The notes under the pieces: generated by a model
The model's input: the letters and a program-made list of their open reading frames with translations, nothing else
Database searches by the model: none
Told to the model about the DNA's origin: nothing
Program-made: the position numbers and the translations under genes
Part shown: piece by piece, positions 9,668-18,102 of the stretch
Layout of the letters: each line of letters begins with the position of its first letter
How positions within the stretch are numbered: position 1 is the first letter of the stretch
DNA from: Burkholderiales bacterium
GTDB taxonomy: Bacteria; Pseudomonadota; Gammaproteobacteria; Burkholderiales; Burkholderiaceae_D
Length of the DNA: 64,000 bases
NCBI GenBank assembly: GCA_016196925.1
Contig: JACPWS010000078.1
Coordinates: forward strand, 1-64,000
Direction: 5' to 3'

Positions 9668-9792
9668 AGGCTACCCAGGCGCACGGCTGGGGTCGCAGCG
9701 ACCCCGTAATCTCACGCTTCCCGATGGATCTCCATCTTGCGCCGGAACCCTGCAGTCGCTGGAATTCACGGCGTTTTCGCCAGTCACGTGAG
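9668..9792 (-). promoter_or_regulatory. ZTP (pfl) riboswitch in the glyA leader
   Basis: On the minus strand the RNA begins CTCACGTGACTGGCG, containing the near-invariant pfl core CGTGACTGGCG. The paired arm CGGGAAGCGTGAG closes P1 (CTCACG with CGTGAG). After a variable hairpin (GGGGTCGCTGCGACCCC) comes GCGCCTGGGTA, the 3' domain whose CGCC can pair with GGCG as the expected pseudoknot. ZTP riboswitches sense AICAR triphosphate and switch on folate and one-carbon genes, so glyA is a fitting target. Downstream, AGGCT (pairing with 9668-9672) and AATGAGG (pairing with 9613-9619) share bases at 9648-9656, giving two mutually exclusive helices before the ribosome binding site. No U-tract follows, so control may be at translation (inference). 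Confidence 0.88.
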
Positions 9793-10038
9793 ACGAAATG
9801 GTGGGCAGATTTTACGTGATGCGCTATGAATCGGCAAGTTGGAGCTAGGCGGAAATCGTTGGTTTAGCCTTATAAATCGGCCTAGGCGGACTAAAAAACA
9901 AGGAAACCGGGCTAAGCCGGTGAAATGCGGTAATTTTATGCTGGAAGCGGCACGCCCGAACTCAAAAAAACATGATTCCACTTTCCGGTAATCGTCAGAT
10001 TCGCGGCATTTGCGCTTACTCCTGACCCGGTGAGCCCA
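9793..10038. other. Intergenic stretch upstream of the riboswitch
   Basis: No convincing gene. It should hold the glyA promoter on the minus strand, but no clear -35/-10 pair could be singled out. Short self-similar bits such as CGGCCTAGGC and CGGGCTAAGCCGG suggest degenerate repeat sequence. Confidence 0.4.
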
Positions 10039-10174
10039 GGGGCAGTTCTAATCCCCCAAACCCCAACAATTCATAAACACCATGCCATTTTGTCGAAATG
10101 TCTAGATCATTACGATTGGAGTGCGGGCGTTTTTAAGGTCATTAAGGGAAATGTAGGAATGTTAGAACTGCCCC
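10039..10174. repeat. Small element with 13-bp inverted ends
   Basis: GGGGCAGTTCTAA at 10039-10051 is exactly inverted as TTAGAACTGCCCC at 10162-10174, bracketing about 136 bp without a gene. The end sequence is a variant of the GAACTGACCCC motif repeated just downstream. The form is that of a miniature inverted-repeat element; no transposase is present. Confidence 0.65.
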
Positions 10175-10272
10175 CGGTTTCGCTGGATTCTGAACTGACC
10201 CCGGTTTCGCGACCCTTGTTTCGCCGGTTTCCTTAGAACTGACCCCGGTTTCGAGAACTGACCCCGGTTTCC
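10165..10272 (+). repeat. Cluster of GAACTG(A/C)CCCCGGTTTC repeats
   Basis: Four copies of an 18-base motif begin at 10165, 10192, 10236 and 10255, with irregular spacing of 19 to 44 bases and GGTTTC-rich filler. Motifs of this type often surround REP-associated (Y1/IS200-like) transposase genes in other bacteria, but none is present here. The uneven spacing excludes a CRISPR array. Confidence 0.7.
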
Positions 10273-10445
10273 GGTTTCTTTCGGTTTCTTTTTCGGTTAT
10301 CGGATGCCCTCGGTTTCGCGGTTTTGCGTGTTTCAAATAAGTAAATTCAACTTGACAACTAAATTTTTGAAAACTAGACTTGATTTTCCGATTAAACAGT
10401 CAAGATCAAGTTGTCGTAACTTATCAGTACTAAGGAAGGCTTGTT

Positions 10446-10847
10446 ATGATAGTAGAGAATAATTTGATTGGAGCTGCATCTCCAGTAAAGCCATCTTCCA
10501 AAAGAATAGATACACAACTATCTGGATTTACAACGGTTGATATGCTGACGTCCGCGGATAAAAAGTTGATTACTGCTGCTACGGGAAATTTGCAAGCTGT
10601 TTCTGCATCTGGATTGCACGAGGTTAATTTACTCGCTACAAGAGTTGCGCTTGATCGTTTCAGCGGGACTTTGACTGGTGAGGTTGATAAGTCTTATATC
10701 AATAACTTGATCAAAGAACAGAAAGACATTCCCTCTAAGGAAAGAGAGAAGTATTCTCTTATTCCATTCAGCGTATTAGACCAAGCTTTGGCATTTCTTG
10801 ATAAAGAATATCCAACTGCTGGTGCAAATATCAATACTCGCGCCTAA
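10446..10847 (+). CDS. Hypothetical protein, unrecognised, AT-rich
   Basis: A 133-residue protein that I do not recognise. It has no signal peptide or membrane segment. It contains a polar N-terminus, a central helical-looking LHEVNLLATRVALDRFSG segment and a Lys/Glu-rich stretch (LIKEQKDIPSKEREKY). AAGGAAGG about 8 bases before ATG is a strong ribosome binding site, so it is probably expressed. Its codons are visibly AT-richer than those of the neighbours, and the upstream 10320-10440 region is AT-rich too. It sits alone between the GAACTGACCCC repeat cluster and a strong hairpin. This looks like an acquired gene or a remnant of a mobile island (inference). Confidence 0.7.
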   Translation: MIVENNLIGAASPVKPSSKRIDTQLSGFTTVDMLTSADKKLITAATGNLQAVSASGLHEVNLLATRVALDRFSGTLTGEVDKSYINNLIKEQKDIPSKEREKYSLIPFSVLDQALAFLDKEYPTAGANINTRA

Positions 10848-10859
10848 GCTTCATTGTTG

Positions 10860-10890
10860 CGGTTCAATGGAGTCTGACTCCATTGAACCG
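10860..10890. terminator. Perfect 14-bp hairpin between convergent genes
   Basis: CGGTTCAATGGAGT-ctg-ACTCCATTGAACCG forms an uninterrupted 14-bp stem with a 3-base loop. It lies between the ends of the hypothetical gene and the RND permease, the right place for a bidirectional terminator. Neither side has a clear T-run, so termination is not certain. Confidence 0.6.
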
Positions 10891-10901
10891 TAGCCTAACG
10901 A

Positions 10902-13900
10902 TCAAAAGGTCGTATCGAATTCATGCGTATACAGCTTGCGCTGCCGTTCGCTGCCCTTGAAGATGCTGCGCACCACCACGAAGAACACCGGCACCAGGAA
11001 GATCGCCAGCACGGTTGCGGCCAGCATGCCGCCGGCCACGCCGGTGCCGATGGCGCGTTGGGCCGAGGAGCCGGCGCCGCTGGCCAGCACCAGCGGCATC
11101 ACGCCGAGGATGAAGGCGAGCGAAGTCATCAGGATAGGGCGCAACCGCATGCGCACCGCGGCCATGGTGGCTTCCAGCAGGCCGTGGCCGGCGGCTTGCA
11201 AGTCCTTGGCGAATTCTATGATCAGGATCGCGTTCTTGGCCGAGAGGCCTATGGTCGCCAGCAAGCCGACCTTGAAATACACGTCGTTCGGCAAGCCGCG
11301 CAGGTTGGCCGCCAGCAGGGCGCCCAGCACGCCGAGCGGCACCACCAGGATCACAGCGAACGGGATAGCCCAGCTTTCATACAGGGCCGCCAGGCACAGG
11401 AACACCACCAGCAGCGAGAGCGCGAACAGCGCCGGCGCTTGCGAACCGGATAATTGTTCTTCGTACGACTGGCCCGAGAATTCATAGCCGAAGCCGGGCG
11501 GCAATTGCGCCATCAATTCCTGCATTGCCTGCATCGCCTCGCCCGAGCTCTTGCCCGCTGCGGCGGCGCCGGCGATCTTCAGCGCCGGCATGCCGTTGTA
11601 GCGCTCCAGCCGCGGCGAACCGACGATCCAGCCGGCGCGGGCAAAGGCCGAGAACGGCACCATCTTGCCGGCATCGTTGCGTACATGCAGCTTGTCCAGG
11701 TCTTGCGGCAGCATGCGGTCCGCCGGCTGGGCTTGCACGATCACGCGCTGCACGCGGGCGCCGTTGACGAAGTCGTTCACGTATTGCGAACCGAAAGCGA
11801 TGCTCATGGTGTTATTGATGTCGGCGATAGCCACCCCGAGCGCGCGCGCCTTGTTGCGGTCGATATCGACCTGATACTGCGGCGTGTCTTGCAAGCCGTC
11901 CGGGCGCACCCCGGCCAGCGCAGGATGCTTGGCAGCCAGCACTAGCAGCAGGTCGCGCGCGGCCACCAGCTTGTCGTGGCCCTGGCCGCTGCGGTCTTGC
12001 AAGCGGAAATCGAAACCGGTGGCGGTGCCGAGTTCCGGTATGGCGGGCGGATTGACCGGGAAGATGAAGGCGTCCTTGATTTGCGCAAAACCACCGAAGG
12101 CGCGCTGGATCACCTTACCGACCGCCTGATCGGCATTGCGCTGGTCCCAGGGCTTGAGGCGGGCGAAGGCGATCGCCGCATTCTGGCCGCGCCCCGAAAA
12201 GCTGAAGCCGGCCACCGTGATCAACTGACTGATGGCTTTCTCCTGGCTCAGGTAATAATTTTCCACCTGGTTCAGGACGCCCAGCGTGCGCTGCTGGGTC
12301 GCGCCCGGCGGCAATTGCACCGCAGTGATGAAATAGCCCTGGTCTTCATCCGGCAGGAAGGAAGTCGGCAAGCGCAGGAACAGCAGCGCGACCGCCACCA
12401 GGATCAAGCCGTAAAGCGCGAGATAGCGCCCGCTGCGGCGCAGGATGCGCGCCACGGCGCTTTCGTAATTGTCCACCGCGCGTTTGAAACTGCGGTTGAA
12501 CCAGCCGAAAAATCCGCGTTTTTTCAGATGATGGCCGGCCACCACCGGCTGCAACATGGTGGCGCACAGCGCCGGCGTCAAGGTCAGCGCCAGCAATACC
12601 GAGAACGACATCGAGGCCACCAGCGACAGCGAGAACTGGCGGTAAATCGCGCCGACCGAACCGCCGAAAAACGCCATCGGGATGAACACCGCGATCAGCA
12701 CCAGGGTGATGCCGATCAGCGCATTGGTGATCTGGCTCATCGCCTTGCGCGTGGCGTCGCGCGGCGACAGGCCTTCTTCGCTCATGATGCGCTCGACGTT
12801 TTCTATCACCACGATGGCGTCGTCCACCAGGATGCCTATCGCCAGCACCATGCCGAACATGGTCAGTACATTGATAGAGAAACCGAGCGCCAGCATGGTG
12901 GCGAAGGTGCCCATCAGCGCCACCGGCACCACGATGGTCGGGATCAGGGTGGCGCGCAGGTTTTGCAGGAACAGCAGCATCACCAGGAACACCAGCGCCA
13001 CCGCTTCCAGCAAGGTTTTCACGACTTCTTCCAGCGAAATCTTGATGAAGGCCGAGGTGTCGTAAGGCACGTCGTACTTGAGTTGGGCCGGAAAGAATTT
13101 CTGCAACTCATCCATCCGGGCGCGCACCAGCTGCGCGGTTTCCAGCGCATTGCCGGAGGGCGAGAGCTTGATCGCGATGGCGGCCGAAGGCTTGCCGTTG
13201 GTGCGCGCCTTGATGGTGTAATTGGCGCCGCCCAGTTCTACCCTGGCCACGTCGCGCAGATACACGGCAGCCCCGTCGCCATTGCTGCGCAACAGGATAT
13301 TGCCGAATTGCTCGGGCGTGGAGAGCCGGCTGTGCGACACCACGCTGGCATTCAGTTGCTGCCGCGGCGCGGCCGGCAAGCCGCCCAGTTCGCCGGCCGT
13401 GACTTGCACGTTTTGTTCCCTGATCGCATTCGTTACATCGAGCGGCGTCAGGTTCAGGCCGGTCAGCCTGGCGCTGTCGAGCCAGATGCGCATCGCGTAT
13501 TCGGAACCGAACAAGTCGGCCTGGCCCACGCCTTTTACGCGGCGCAAGCTGTCCAGCAGGTTGGCCGCCATGTAGTTGCCGAGCGCGAATTCATCGTAGC
13601 TGCCGTCCCTGGAGGTCATGGTGATGAACATCAGGTAATTGCGCGCGGTCTTGTCGACTTGCACGCCGTTCTGGCGCACGATGTCGGGCAGGCGCGACTC
13701 GACCCGCTTCAGGCGGTTTTGCACTTGCACCTGGGCGATATTCGGATCGGTGCCGGGCTGGAAGCTGATGGAGATATCGGCCTGGCCCGAGGATTCGCTG
13801 CTCGAGCTCATATACATCAGGCCGTCCAGGCCGTTCATTTCCTGTTCGATCACGGTGGTGACCGCATCTTCCAGGGTCTTGGCGGACGCGCCGGCATAGG

Positions 13901-14042
13901 TGGCGGAAACCGTGATGGTGGGCGGGGCGATCGATGGATATTGCGCCACCGGCAGCGCGCGTATCGCCAGCAGGCCGCCCAGCATGATGATCAGGGCGAT
14001 CACCCAGGCGAAGACCGGCCGGTCTATGAAAAAACGTGGCAT
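10902..14042 (-). CDS. RND multidrug efflux permease, HAE1 (AcrB/MexB) family
   Basis: A 1046-residue inner-membrane proton antiporter with the standard HAE1 layout. It starts [16 protein letters not shown], with TM1, then two periplasmic porter repeats and twelve TM segments. The proton-relay pair is seen in [14 protein letters not shown] near residue 407, and the second half has the matching [11 protein letters not shown]. Such pumps move hydrophobic drugs, detergents or dyes from periplasm and membrane to an outer-membrane channel. It lies 9 bases after the adaptor gene, so they form one operon. No TolC/OprM-type gene is adjacent, so the pump must borrow a channel. Substrate cannot be inferred. 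Confidence 0.95.
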   Translation of the reverse strand: MPRFFIDRPVFAWVIALIIMLGGLLAIRALPVAQYPSIAPPTITVSATYAGASAKTLEDAVTTVIEQEMNGLDGLMYMSSSSESSGQADISISFQPGTDPNIAQVQVQNRLKRVESRLPDIVRQNGVQVDKTARNYLMFITMTSRDGSYDEFALGNYMAANLLDSLRRVKGVGQADLFGSEYAMRIWLDSARLTGLNLTPLDVTNAIREQNVQVTAGELGGLPAAPRQQLNASVVSHSRLSTPEQFGNILLRSNGDGAAVYLRDVARVELGGANYTIKARTNGKPSAAIAIKLSPSGNALETAQLVRARMDELQKFFPAQLKYDVPYDTSAFIKISLEEVVKTLLEAVALVFLVMLLFLQNLRATLIPTIVVPVALMGTFATMLALGFSINVLTMFGMVLAIGILVDDAIVVIENVERIMSEEGLSPRDATRKAMSQITNALIGITLVLIAVFIPMAFFGGSVGAIYRQFSLSLVASMSFSVLLALTLTPALCATMLQPVVAGHHLKKRGFFGWFNRSFKRAVDNYESAVARILRRSGRYLALYGLILVAVALLFLRLPTSFLPDEDQGYFITAVQLPPGATQQRTLGVLNQVENYYLSQEKAISQLITVAGFSFSGRGQNAAIAFARLKPWDQRNADQAVGKVIQRAFGGFAQIKDAFIFPVNPPAIPELGTATGFDFRLQDRSGQGHDKLVAARDLLLVLAAKHPALAGVRPDGLQDTPQYQVDIDRNKARALGVAIADINNTMSIAFGSQYVNDFVNGARVQRVIVQAQPADRMLPQDLDKLHVRNDAGKMVPFSAFARAGWIVGSPRLERYNGMPALKIAGAAAAGKSSGEAMQAMQELMAQLPPGFGYEFSGQSYEEQLSGSQAPALFALSLLVVFLCLAALYESWAIPFAVILVVPLGVLGALLAANLRGLPNDVYFKVGLLATIGLSAKNAILIIEFAKDLQAAGHGLLEATMAAVRMRLRPILMTSLAFILGVMPLVLASGAGSSAQRAIGTGVAGGMLAATVLAIFLVPVFFVVVRSIFKGSERQRKLYTHEFDTTF

Positions 14043-14051
14043 GGGCGCTCC

Positions 14052-15290
14052 TTATTTGCTGGCCGCACTGGCGGCGGCGCTGGCAGATGCCGGTGCACCG
14101 GCGGCGGCCGACGCCTTCTTATATTCGACCGCCTTCACCAGGGTGCCGGGTTTGGCTTTTAGCAAGCCTTCCACGATCACCTTGTCGCCGGCTTGCAAGC
14201 CTTCGCTGATGATCCACTGGTCGCCTTGCGCAGTCTCTGCCTTGACAGTACGCGGCGCGACCTTGCCGTCGGCGCCTATGGTCAGCACCGAGGCGCCTTG
14301 CGCGCTGCGGGTCAGCGCTTGCTGCGGCACCGTGATGCTGTTGCCGCGCACCGCTTGCTCAAGGCGGATACGGACATACATGCCGGGCAGCAGCACGCGT
14401 TCTGGATTCGGGAATTCCGCCCTGAGCGTGACCGCGCCGGTGCCGGGGTCGACGCTGAGATCGGAAAACAGCAGTTTGCCGGGCAGCGGGTATTCGCTGC
14501 CGTCTTCCAGCAGCAGGCGGGCGCTGGCCTTGGACTGGGCAAGCTGGCCGAGTTGGCCGGATGCCAGCGCGCGGCGCAGCTTCAGTATGTCGGCGCTGGA
14601 TTGGGTGAAATTCACGTAGATCGGGTCGATCTGTTGCAGCAGCGCCATAGGCGTGGCGTCGCCCTGGCCGACCAGCGCGCCTTCGCTGACCAGCGCGCGG
14701 CCGATGCGGCCGCCGATAGGCGCGCTGACGGTGGCGTAGGCCAGGTTCAACGTCGCGCTGTCCAGCGCCGCCTTGGCGGCCGCGATCTCGGCGCGGGCCT
14801 GGCGCTCGGTGGCCAGCGCTTCATCGTATTGCTGTTTGCTGACCGCGTTCGCCGCCAGCAGCGGCTGGTAACGCGTCAGTCTGGCCTGGGCCACGATTGC
14901 GCTGGCTTCGGCTTTCGCCAGCCCGGCTTGCGCGCTATTCCGGGCCGCTTGCAAGGGGCCGTTATCGAGACGGTATAAGACTGCGCCGGCCTTGACTTCG
15001 CTGCCTTCGGTAAATACGCGTTGCTGCACGATGCCGGCGGTGCGCGCCCGCACTTCGGCGCTGCGCCAGGCTTGCAGGCGGCCCGGCAATTCGCTGACCA
15101 GCGCGATGCTGGTCGGTTTGATTTCCAGGTAGCCGACTTCCGGCGGCGGCATCGCACCGGCGTTGGCTGGCGGCTGGGCCGGTTTGTCGCCGCAAGCGGT
15201 AAGCGCCAGCGCCAGCGCCAGCCAGCCGGCGATGGCAGTCTTTTTCAACGCGCCGTTCTGGGGGTGTTTCATTGTTTTTATCGCATGCAT
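14052..15290 (-). CDS. RND efflux periplasmic adaptor (AcrA/MexA family), lipoprotein
   Basis: A 412-residue membrane-fusion protein. The N-terminus has a hydrophobic segment ending in LALTACGD, a lipobox that predicts lipid anchoring at Cys. Then come a barrel-sandwich/lipoyl half, an Ala-rich alpha-hairpin (QAGLAKAEASAIVAQARL... ATERQARAEIAAAKAALDS), the second lipoyl half with SAPIGGRIG, and beta-barrel and membrane-proximal domains. The tail is Ala/Ser-rich. It bridges the RND permease and an outer-membrane channel. ATG at 15290 is taken; an in-frame ATG at 15272 is also possible. It is divergent from ydfG. Confidence 0.93.
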   Translation of the reverse strand: MHAIKTMKHPQNGALKKTAIAGWLALALALTACGDKPAQPPANAGAMPPPEVGYLEIKPTSIALVSELPGRLQAWRSAEVRARTAGIVQQRVFTEGSEVKAGAVLYRLDNGPLQAARNSAQAGLAKAEASAIVAQARLTRYQPLLAANAVSKQQYDEALATERQARAEIAAAKAALDSATLNLAYATVSAPIGGRIGRALVSEGALVGQGDATPMALLQQIDPIYVNFTQSSADILKLRRALASGQLGQLAQSKASARLLLEDGSEYPLPGKLLFSDLSVDPGTGAVTLRAEFPNPERVLLPGMYVRIRLEQAVRGNSITVPQQALTRSAQGASVLTIGADGKVAPRTVKAETAQGDQWIISEGLQAGDKVIVEGLLKAKPGTLVKAVEYKKASAAAGAPASASAAASAASK

Positions 15291-15452
15291 GAGGCTTTAC
15301 CTTTAAGCGATTCGATATGGCAATAGATTCAAGAGTATAAACTTGCAAGCGCAAATAGGTAGTCGCATGTGGGGGGCGCATGGATTTTGGCAAAACATCT
15401 TAAAATAGCGTCCATCGGCGCAGCTGCGCTTACCCTAAGCAAAGGATTACAT

Positions 15453-16205
15453 ATGATCGTCTTAATCACAGGAGCAAGTTCCGGCTTTGGCGAAGAGATG
15501 GCGCGCAAGTTCGTACGCCACGGCCACAAGGTGATTGCCGCCGCGCGCCGCAGCGAACGCCTGGATCAGCTGCGCCAGGAGTTGGGCAAGGCCTTGCTGC
15601 CGGTGAGCATGGACGTGACCGACAAGGCATCGATCTCTCAAGCTTTGCATGAATTGCCGTCCGACTGGAAGCAGATCGACGTGCTGATCAATAACGCCGG
15701 CCTGGCGCTCGGTACCGAAGCGGCGCAGCAAGCCGCGCTGGAAGAATGGGAAACCATGATAGACACCAACGCCAAGGGACTGGTGACGGTGACCCGCCTG
15801 GTCTTGCCGGACATGGTGGCGCGCAATAGCGGCATGATTATCAATATCGGTTCTATCGCCGGCTCCACCGCCTATCCGGGCGGCAATGTGTATGGCGCGA
15901 CCAAGGCTTTCGTCGAGCAATTCACGAAAAACCTGCGCGCCGACCTGGCCGGCACCGGCGTGCGCAGCACCAACATCGCTCCCGGCCTGTGCGGCGGCAC
16001 CGAATTCTCGAACGTGCGTTACCGCGGCGACGACGCCGCCGCCGCCAAGGTGTACGAAGGCACCGTGCCGCTGACGGCCGCCGACATCGCCGAATCGGCC
16101 TACTGGATCGCTACCTTGCCGCCGCATGTCAATATCAATTATCTGGAAATGATGCCGACTTGCCAGGGTTTCGGGCCGATGGTGATCAAGCGCAACCTGT
16201 CTTGA
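15453..16205 (+). CDS. ydfG: SDR oxidoreductase, YdfG-like (3-hydroxy acid/malonic semialdehyde reductase)
   Basis: A 250-residue classical short-chain dehydrogenase, close in recalled sequence to E. coli YdfG. It has the NADP-binding MIVLITGASSGFGE start, NNAGLALG, the Ser of NIGSIAGS, and the YGATK catalytic Tyr-x3-Lys. The end, HVNINYLEMMPTCQGFGP, is characteristic of this subfamily. YdfG reduces 3-hydroxy-acid-type substrates such as L-allo-threonine and malonic semialdehyde with NADP(H). The start is set at the ATG before the Rossmann strand, preceded by AAAGGA. Single gene, divergent from the RND operon and followed by repeat copy A. Confidence 0.9.
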   Translation: MIVLITGASSGFGEEMARKFVRHGHKVIAAARRSERLDQLRQELGKALLPVSMDVTDKASISQALHELPSDWKQIDVLINNAGLALGTEAAQQAALEEWETMIDTNAKGLVTVTRLVLPDMVARNSGMIINIGSIAGSTAYPGGNVYGATKAFVEQFTKNLRADLAGTGVRSTNIAPGLCGGTEFSNVRYRGDDAAAAKVYEGTVPLTAADIAESAYWIATLPPHVNINYLEMMPTCQGFGPMVIKRNLS

Positions 16206-16223
16206 AGCGTACTTTCAGTGAAA

Positions 16224-16306
16224 TAATACTAGGGGGGAGTATTTTTAGCGACGCTTTAGATACGCTGACGACAGGCTGAAAAAGTCATATACCCCCCGTA
16301 ATAATT
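16224..16306 (-). repeat. Dispersed ~80-bp inverted-end repeat, copy A
   Basis: First of four related copies in this window. Read on the minus strand it runs GGGGGGTATATGAC, then TTTTTCAGCCTGTCGTCAGC, then AAAAATACTCCCCCC. The ends are inverted (GGGGNGTATA/TATACTCCCC). It fills the gap after ydfG. Confidence 0.7.
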
Positions 16307-16323
16307 AAAAAACCGTAGTTTAG

Positions 16324-16481
16324 CCCCCTCTCCCGCCCGCGGGAGAGGGTTGGGGTGAGGGCAGTTGGCGTGCTTCAGCAGTCAAAAATGTGAAGATAGT
16401 TTGCGATCTGGACATATTTAACTGCCGACGCTTGCGACCCGCCCTCACCCCCAGCCCCTCTCCCGCACGCGGGCGAGGGGA
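16324..16481. repeat. Inverted pair of ~40-bp CCCCTCTCCC repeats
   Basis: The left arm (16324-16362: CCCCCTCTCCCGCCCGCGGG, then GAGAGGGTTGGGGTGAGGGC) is inverted at 16441-16481, with about 80 bases between. Each arm is itself a hairpin. Such arms are widespread intergenic repeats in Proteobacteria. The second arm ends 30 bases before ybgC, so the operon promoter must lie inside or beyond it. Confidence 0.75.
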
Positions 16482-16511
16482 GCTTTCTGAGCGGGACGAA
16501 GATACATAACA

Positions 16512-16910
16512 ATGAGCAAACAATTCACCTGGACCATACGCGTCTATTACGAAGACACCGACGCCGGCGGCATCGTGTTTTACGCCAATTACCTGAAGTT
16601 TTTCGAACGCGCCCGCACCGAATGGCTGCGCGCGGCCGGCATCCACCAGCACAGCATGAAAGAGCAGCAGCAAGCCATGTTTGTCGTCAAAGCGACCGAG
16701 GTCGAGTATCATGCACCCGCCAAGCTCGACGATGAACTGAAACTCACGCTCGTGGTCGAAAAGCTGGGCCGCGCATCGGTGCAATTCCTGCAACAGGCCT
16801 GGTGCGGCGAACGCCTGCTGTGTAGCGGCCGCATCAAGGTCGGCTGCGTAGGCAGCGTCAGTCTGCGTCCGGAAGCGATCCCGGCCGAGGTGCTGGCAAA
16901 AATTTCCTAG
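16512..16910 (+). CDS. ybgC: Tol-Pal-associated acyl-CoA thioesterase YbgC
   Basis: A 132-residue hot-dog-fold thioesterase. The signature RVYYEDTDAGGIVFYANYLKF contains the catalytic Asp of the 4-hydroxybenzoyl-CoA thioesterase type, and FFERARTEWLR follows. YbgC hydrolyses short or acyl-ACP-linked thioesters and is regularly the first gene of the tol-pal operon. It lies 29 bases before tolQ. No strong ribosome binding site was seen. Confidence 0.95.
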   Translation: MSKQFTWTIRVYYEDTDAGGIVFYANYLKFFERARTEWLRAAGIHQHSMKEQQQAMFVVKATEVEYHAPAKLDDELKLTLVVEKLGRASVQFLQQAWCGERLLCSGRIKVGCVGSVSLRPEAIPAEVLAKIS

Positions 16911-16939
16911 TTTCCGTAGAAAAAACAAATCGATTCATT

Positions 16940-17635
16940 ATGACCGTCACCCAAGACCTTTCCTTTCTGAGCCTGATTAGCAACGCATCCTTTCTGGTGC
17001 AACTCGTGATGTTGCTGTTGCTGGGCGTGTCTCTGACCAGCTGGAATTATATTTTTAGCAAGATGTTTGCGATAAAAAAAGCGCGCAAGCAAACCGAAGA
17101 TTTCGAACGCAGTTTCTGGTCGGGTGGTAACCTGATCGAGCTATACCAGGCCGCCACCGGCAAGCGCCGCGCCGACAACGACCAGAGCGGCGCACTCGAA
17201 CGCATCTTCGAAGCCGGCATGAGCGAATACCACAAGGTCAAGAACGCCAACAAGGCGACGCTCGACGCCAGCGCCATGCTGGACGGCGCCCGCCGTGCGA
17301 TGCGCGCGGCTTACCAGCGTGAAATGGATACGCTGGAAGCGCATCTGTCCTTCCTGGCTTCGGTCGGTTCGGTTTCGCCTTACGTCGGTCTGTTCGGCAC
17401 CGTATGGGGCATCATGAATGCGTTTCGCGGCTTGGCGAATGTGCAGCAAGCCACGCTGGCAGCGGTCGCGCCCGGCATCGCCGAAGCGCTGATTGCGACC
17501 GCGATCGGCTTGTTCGCCGCGATCCCGGCGGTGCTGGCCTATAACCGCTATGCGCACGACATCGACCGCCTGGCGATACGCTTCGAAACCTTCATCGAGG
17601 AATTCTCGAATATCCTGCAGCGCCAGTCGCGCTGA
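16940..17635 (+). CDS. tolQ: Tol-Pal system proton-channel subunit TolQ
   Basis: A 231-residue MotA/TolQ/ExbB family protein with three TM segments, one near residues 15-38 and two after residue 130 (SPYVGLFGTVWGIMNAFRG, then ALIATAIGLFAAIPAVLAYN). These are the conserved pore-lining motifs. With TolR it forms the inner-membrane motor that energises TolA to move TolB and Pal at the division site. The gene follows ybgC and precedes tolR by 14 bases. Confidence 0.97.
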   Translation: MTVTQDLSFLSLISNASFLVQLVMLLLLGVSLTSWNYIFSKMFAIKKARKQTEDFERSFWSGGNLIELYQAATGKRRADNDQSGALERIFEAGMSEYHKVKNANKATLDASAMLDGARRAMRAAYQREMDTLEAHLSFLASVGSVSPYVGLFGTVWGIMNAFRGLANVQQATLAAVAPGIAEALIATAIGLFAAIPAVLAYNRYAHDIDRLAIRFETFIEEFSNILQRQSR

Positions 17636-17649
17636 GTCGGGGAGTGAGC

Positions 17650-18093
17650 ATGAGTTCTCTGCGTGGCGAACGTAAACGCAAATTCAAGGCCGAGATCAAC
17701 GTCGTGCCGTATATCGACGTGATGCTGGTGCTGTTGGTGATTTTCATGGTGGCGGCGCCGATGACCAATCCCAGCGTGATTAACTTGCCGACCGCCGGCC
17801 AGTCTACCCAGCCGCCGTCCGATTACATAGAAATCGCGCTGCGTCCCGACGCCAAAGCCAGCATCAGCCTGAACAGCAAGGCCGGCGCCAACGGCGTCAA
17901 CAAGCAGGAAAGCAAGGAAGAGGCGGCCGACCGCAAGCAGCTGATGCAAAAGTTGCGCGAATACCACGACGCCAGGCCCGAGCTGGCTGTGCTACTGTCG
18001 GCCGACAAAGAAATGCGCTACGACGACGTCATCCAGGTGATTTCCGAAGCTAAAAAAATCGGCATCAACCGCGTCGGTCTGGCCACCAAATAA
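17650..18093 (+). CDS. tolR: Tol-Pal system proton-channel subunit TolR
   Basis: A 147-residue ExbD/TolR protein: short cytoplasmic N-terminus, AEINVVPYIDVMLVLLVIFM with the essential TM aspartate, then a periplasmic domain ending in VISEAKKIGINRVGLATK. The ATG at 17650 is chosen over a GTG two codons upstream because GGGGAG is well spaced from it. A Gln/Glu/Lys-rich insert (NKQESKEEAADRKQ) around residues 80-95 lengthens the periplasmic part slightly. The stop is only 9 bases from tamA, where tolA would normally follow. Confidence 0.95.
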   Translation: MSSLRGERKRKFKAEINVVPYIDVMLVLLVIFMVAAPMTNPSVINLPTAGQSTQPPSDYIEIALRPDAKASISLNSKAGANGVNKQESKEEAADRKQLMQKLREYHDARPELAVLLSADKEMRYDDVIQVISEAKKIGINRVGLATK

Positions 18094-18102
18094 GCGCTGC
18101 AA

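Noticed and set aside
10165-10272. Repeat cluster considered as a CRISPR array
   Set aside because: Repeat units are short, spacers vary from almost nothing to about 26 bases and themselves contain GGTTTC, and no cas genes are in the window.
11976-14162. 728-codon plus-strand frame opposite the RND permease
   Set aside because: Low-complexity Arg/Gln/His composition and complete overlap with the unmistakable AcrB-type gene on the other strand.
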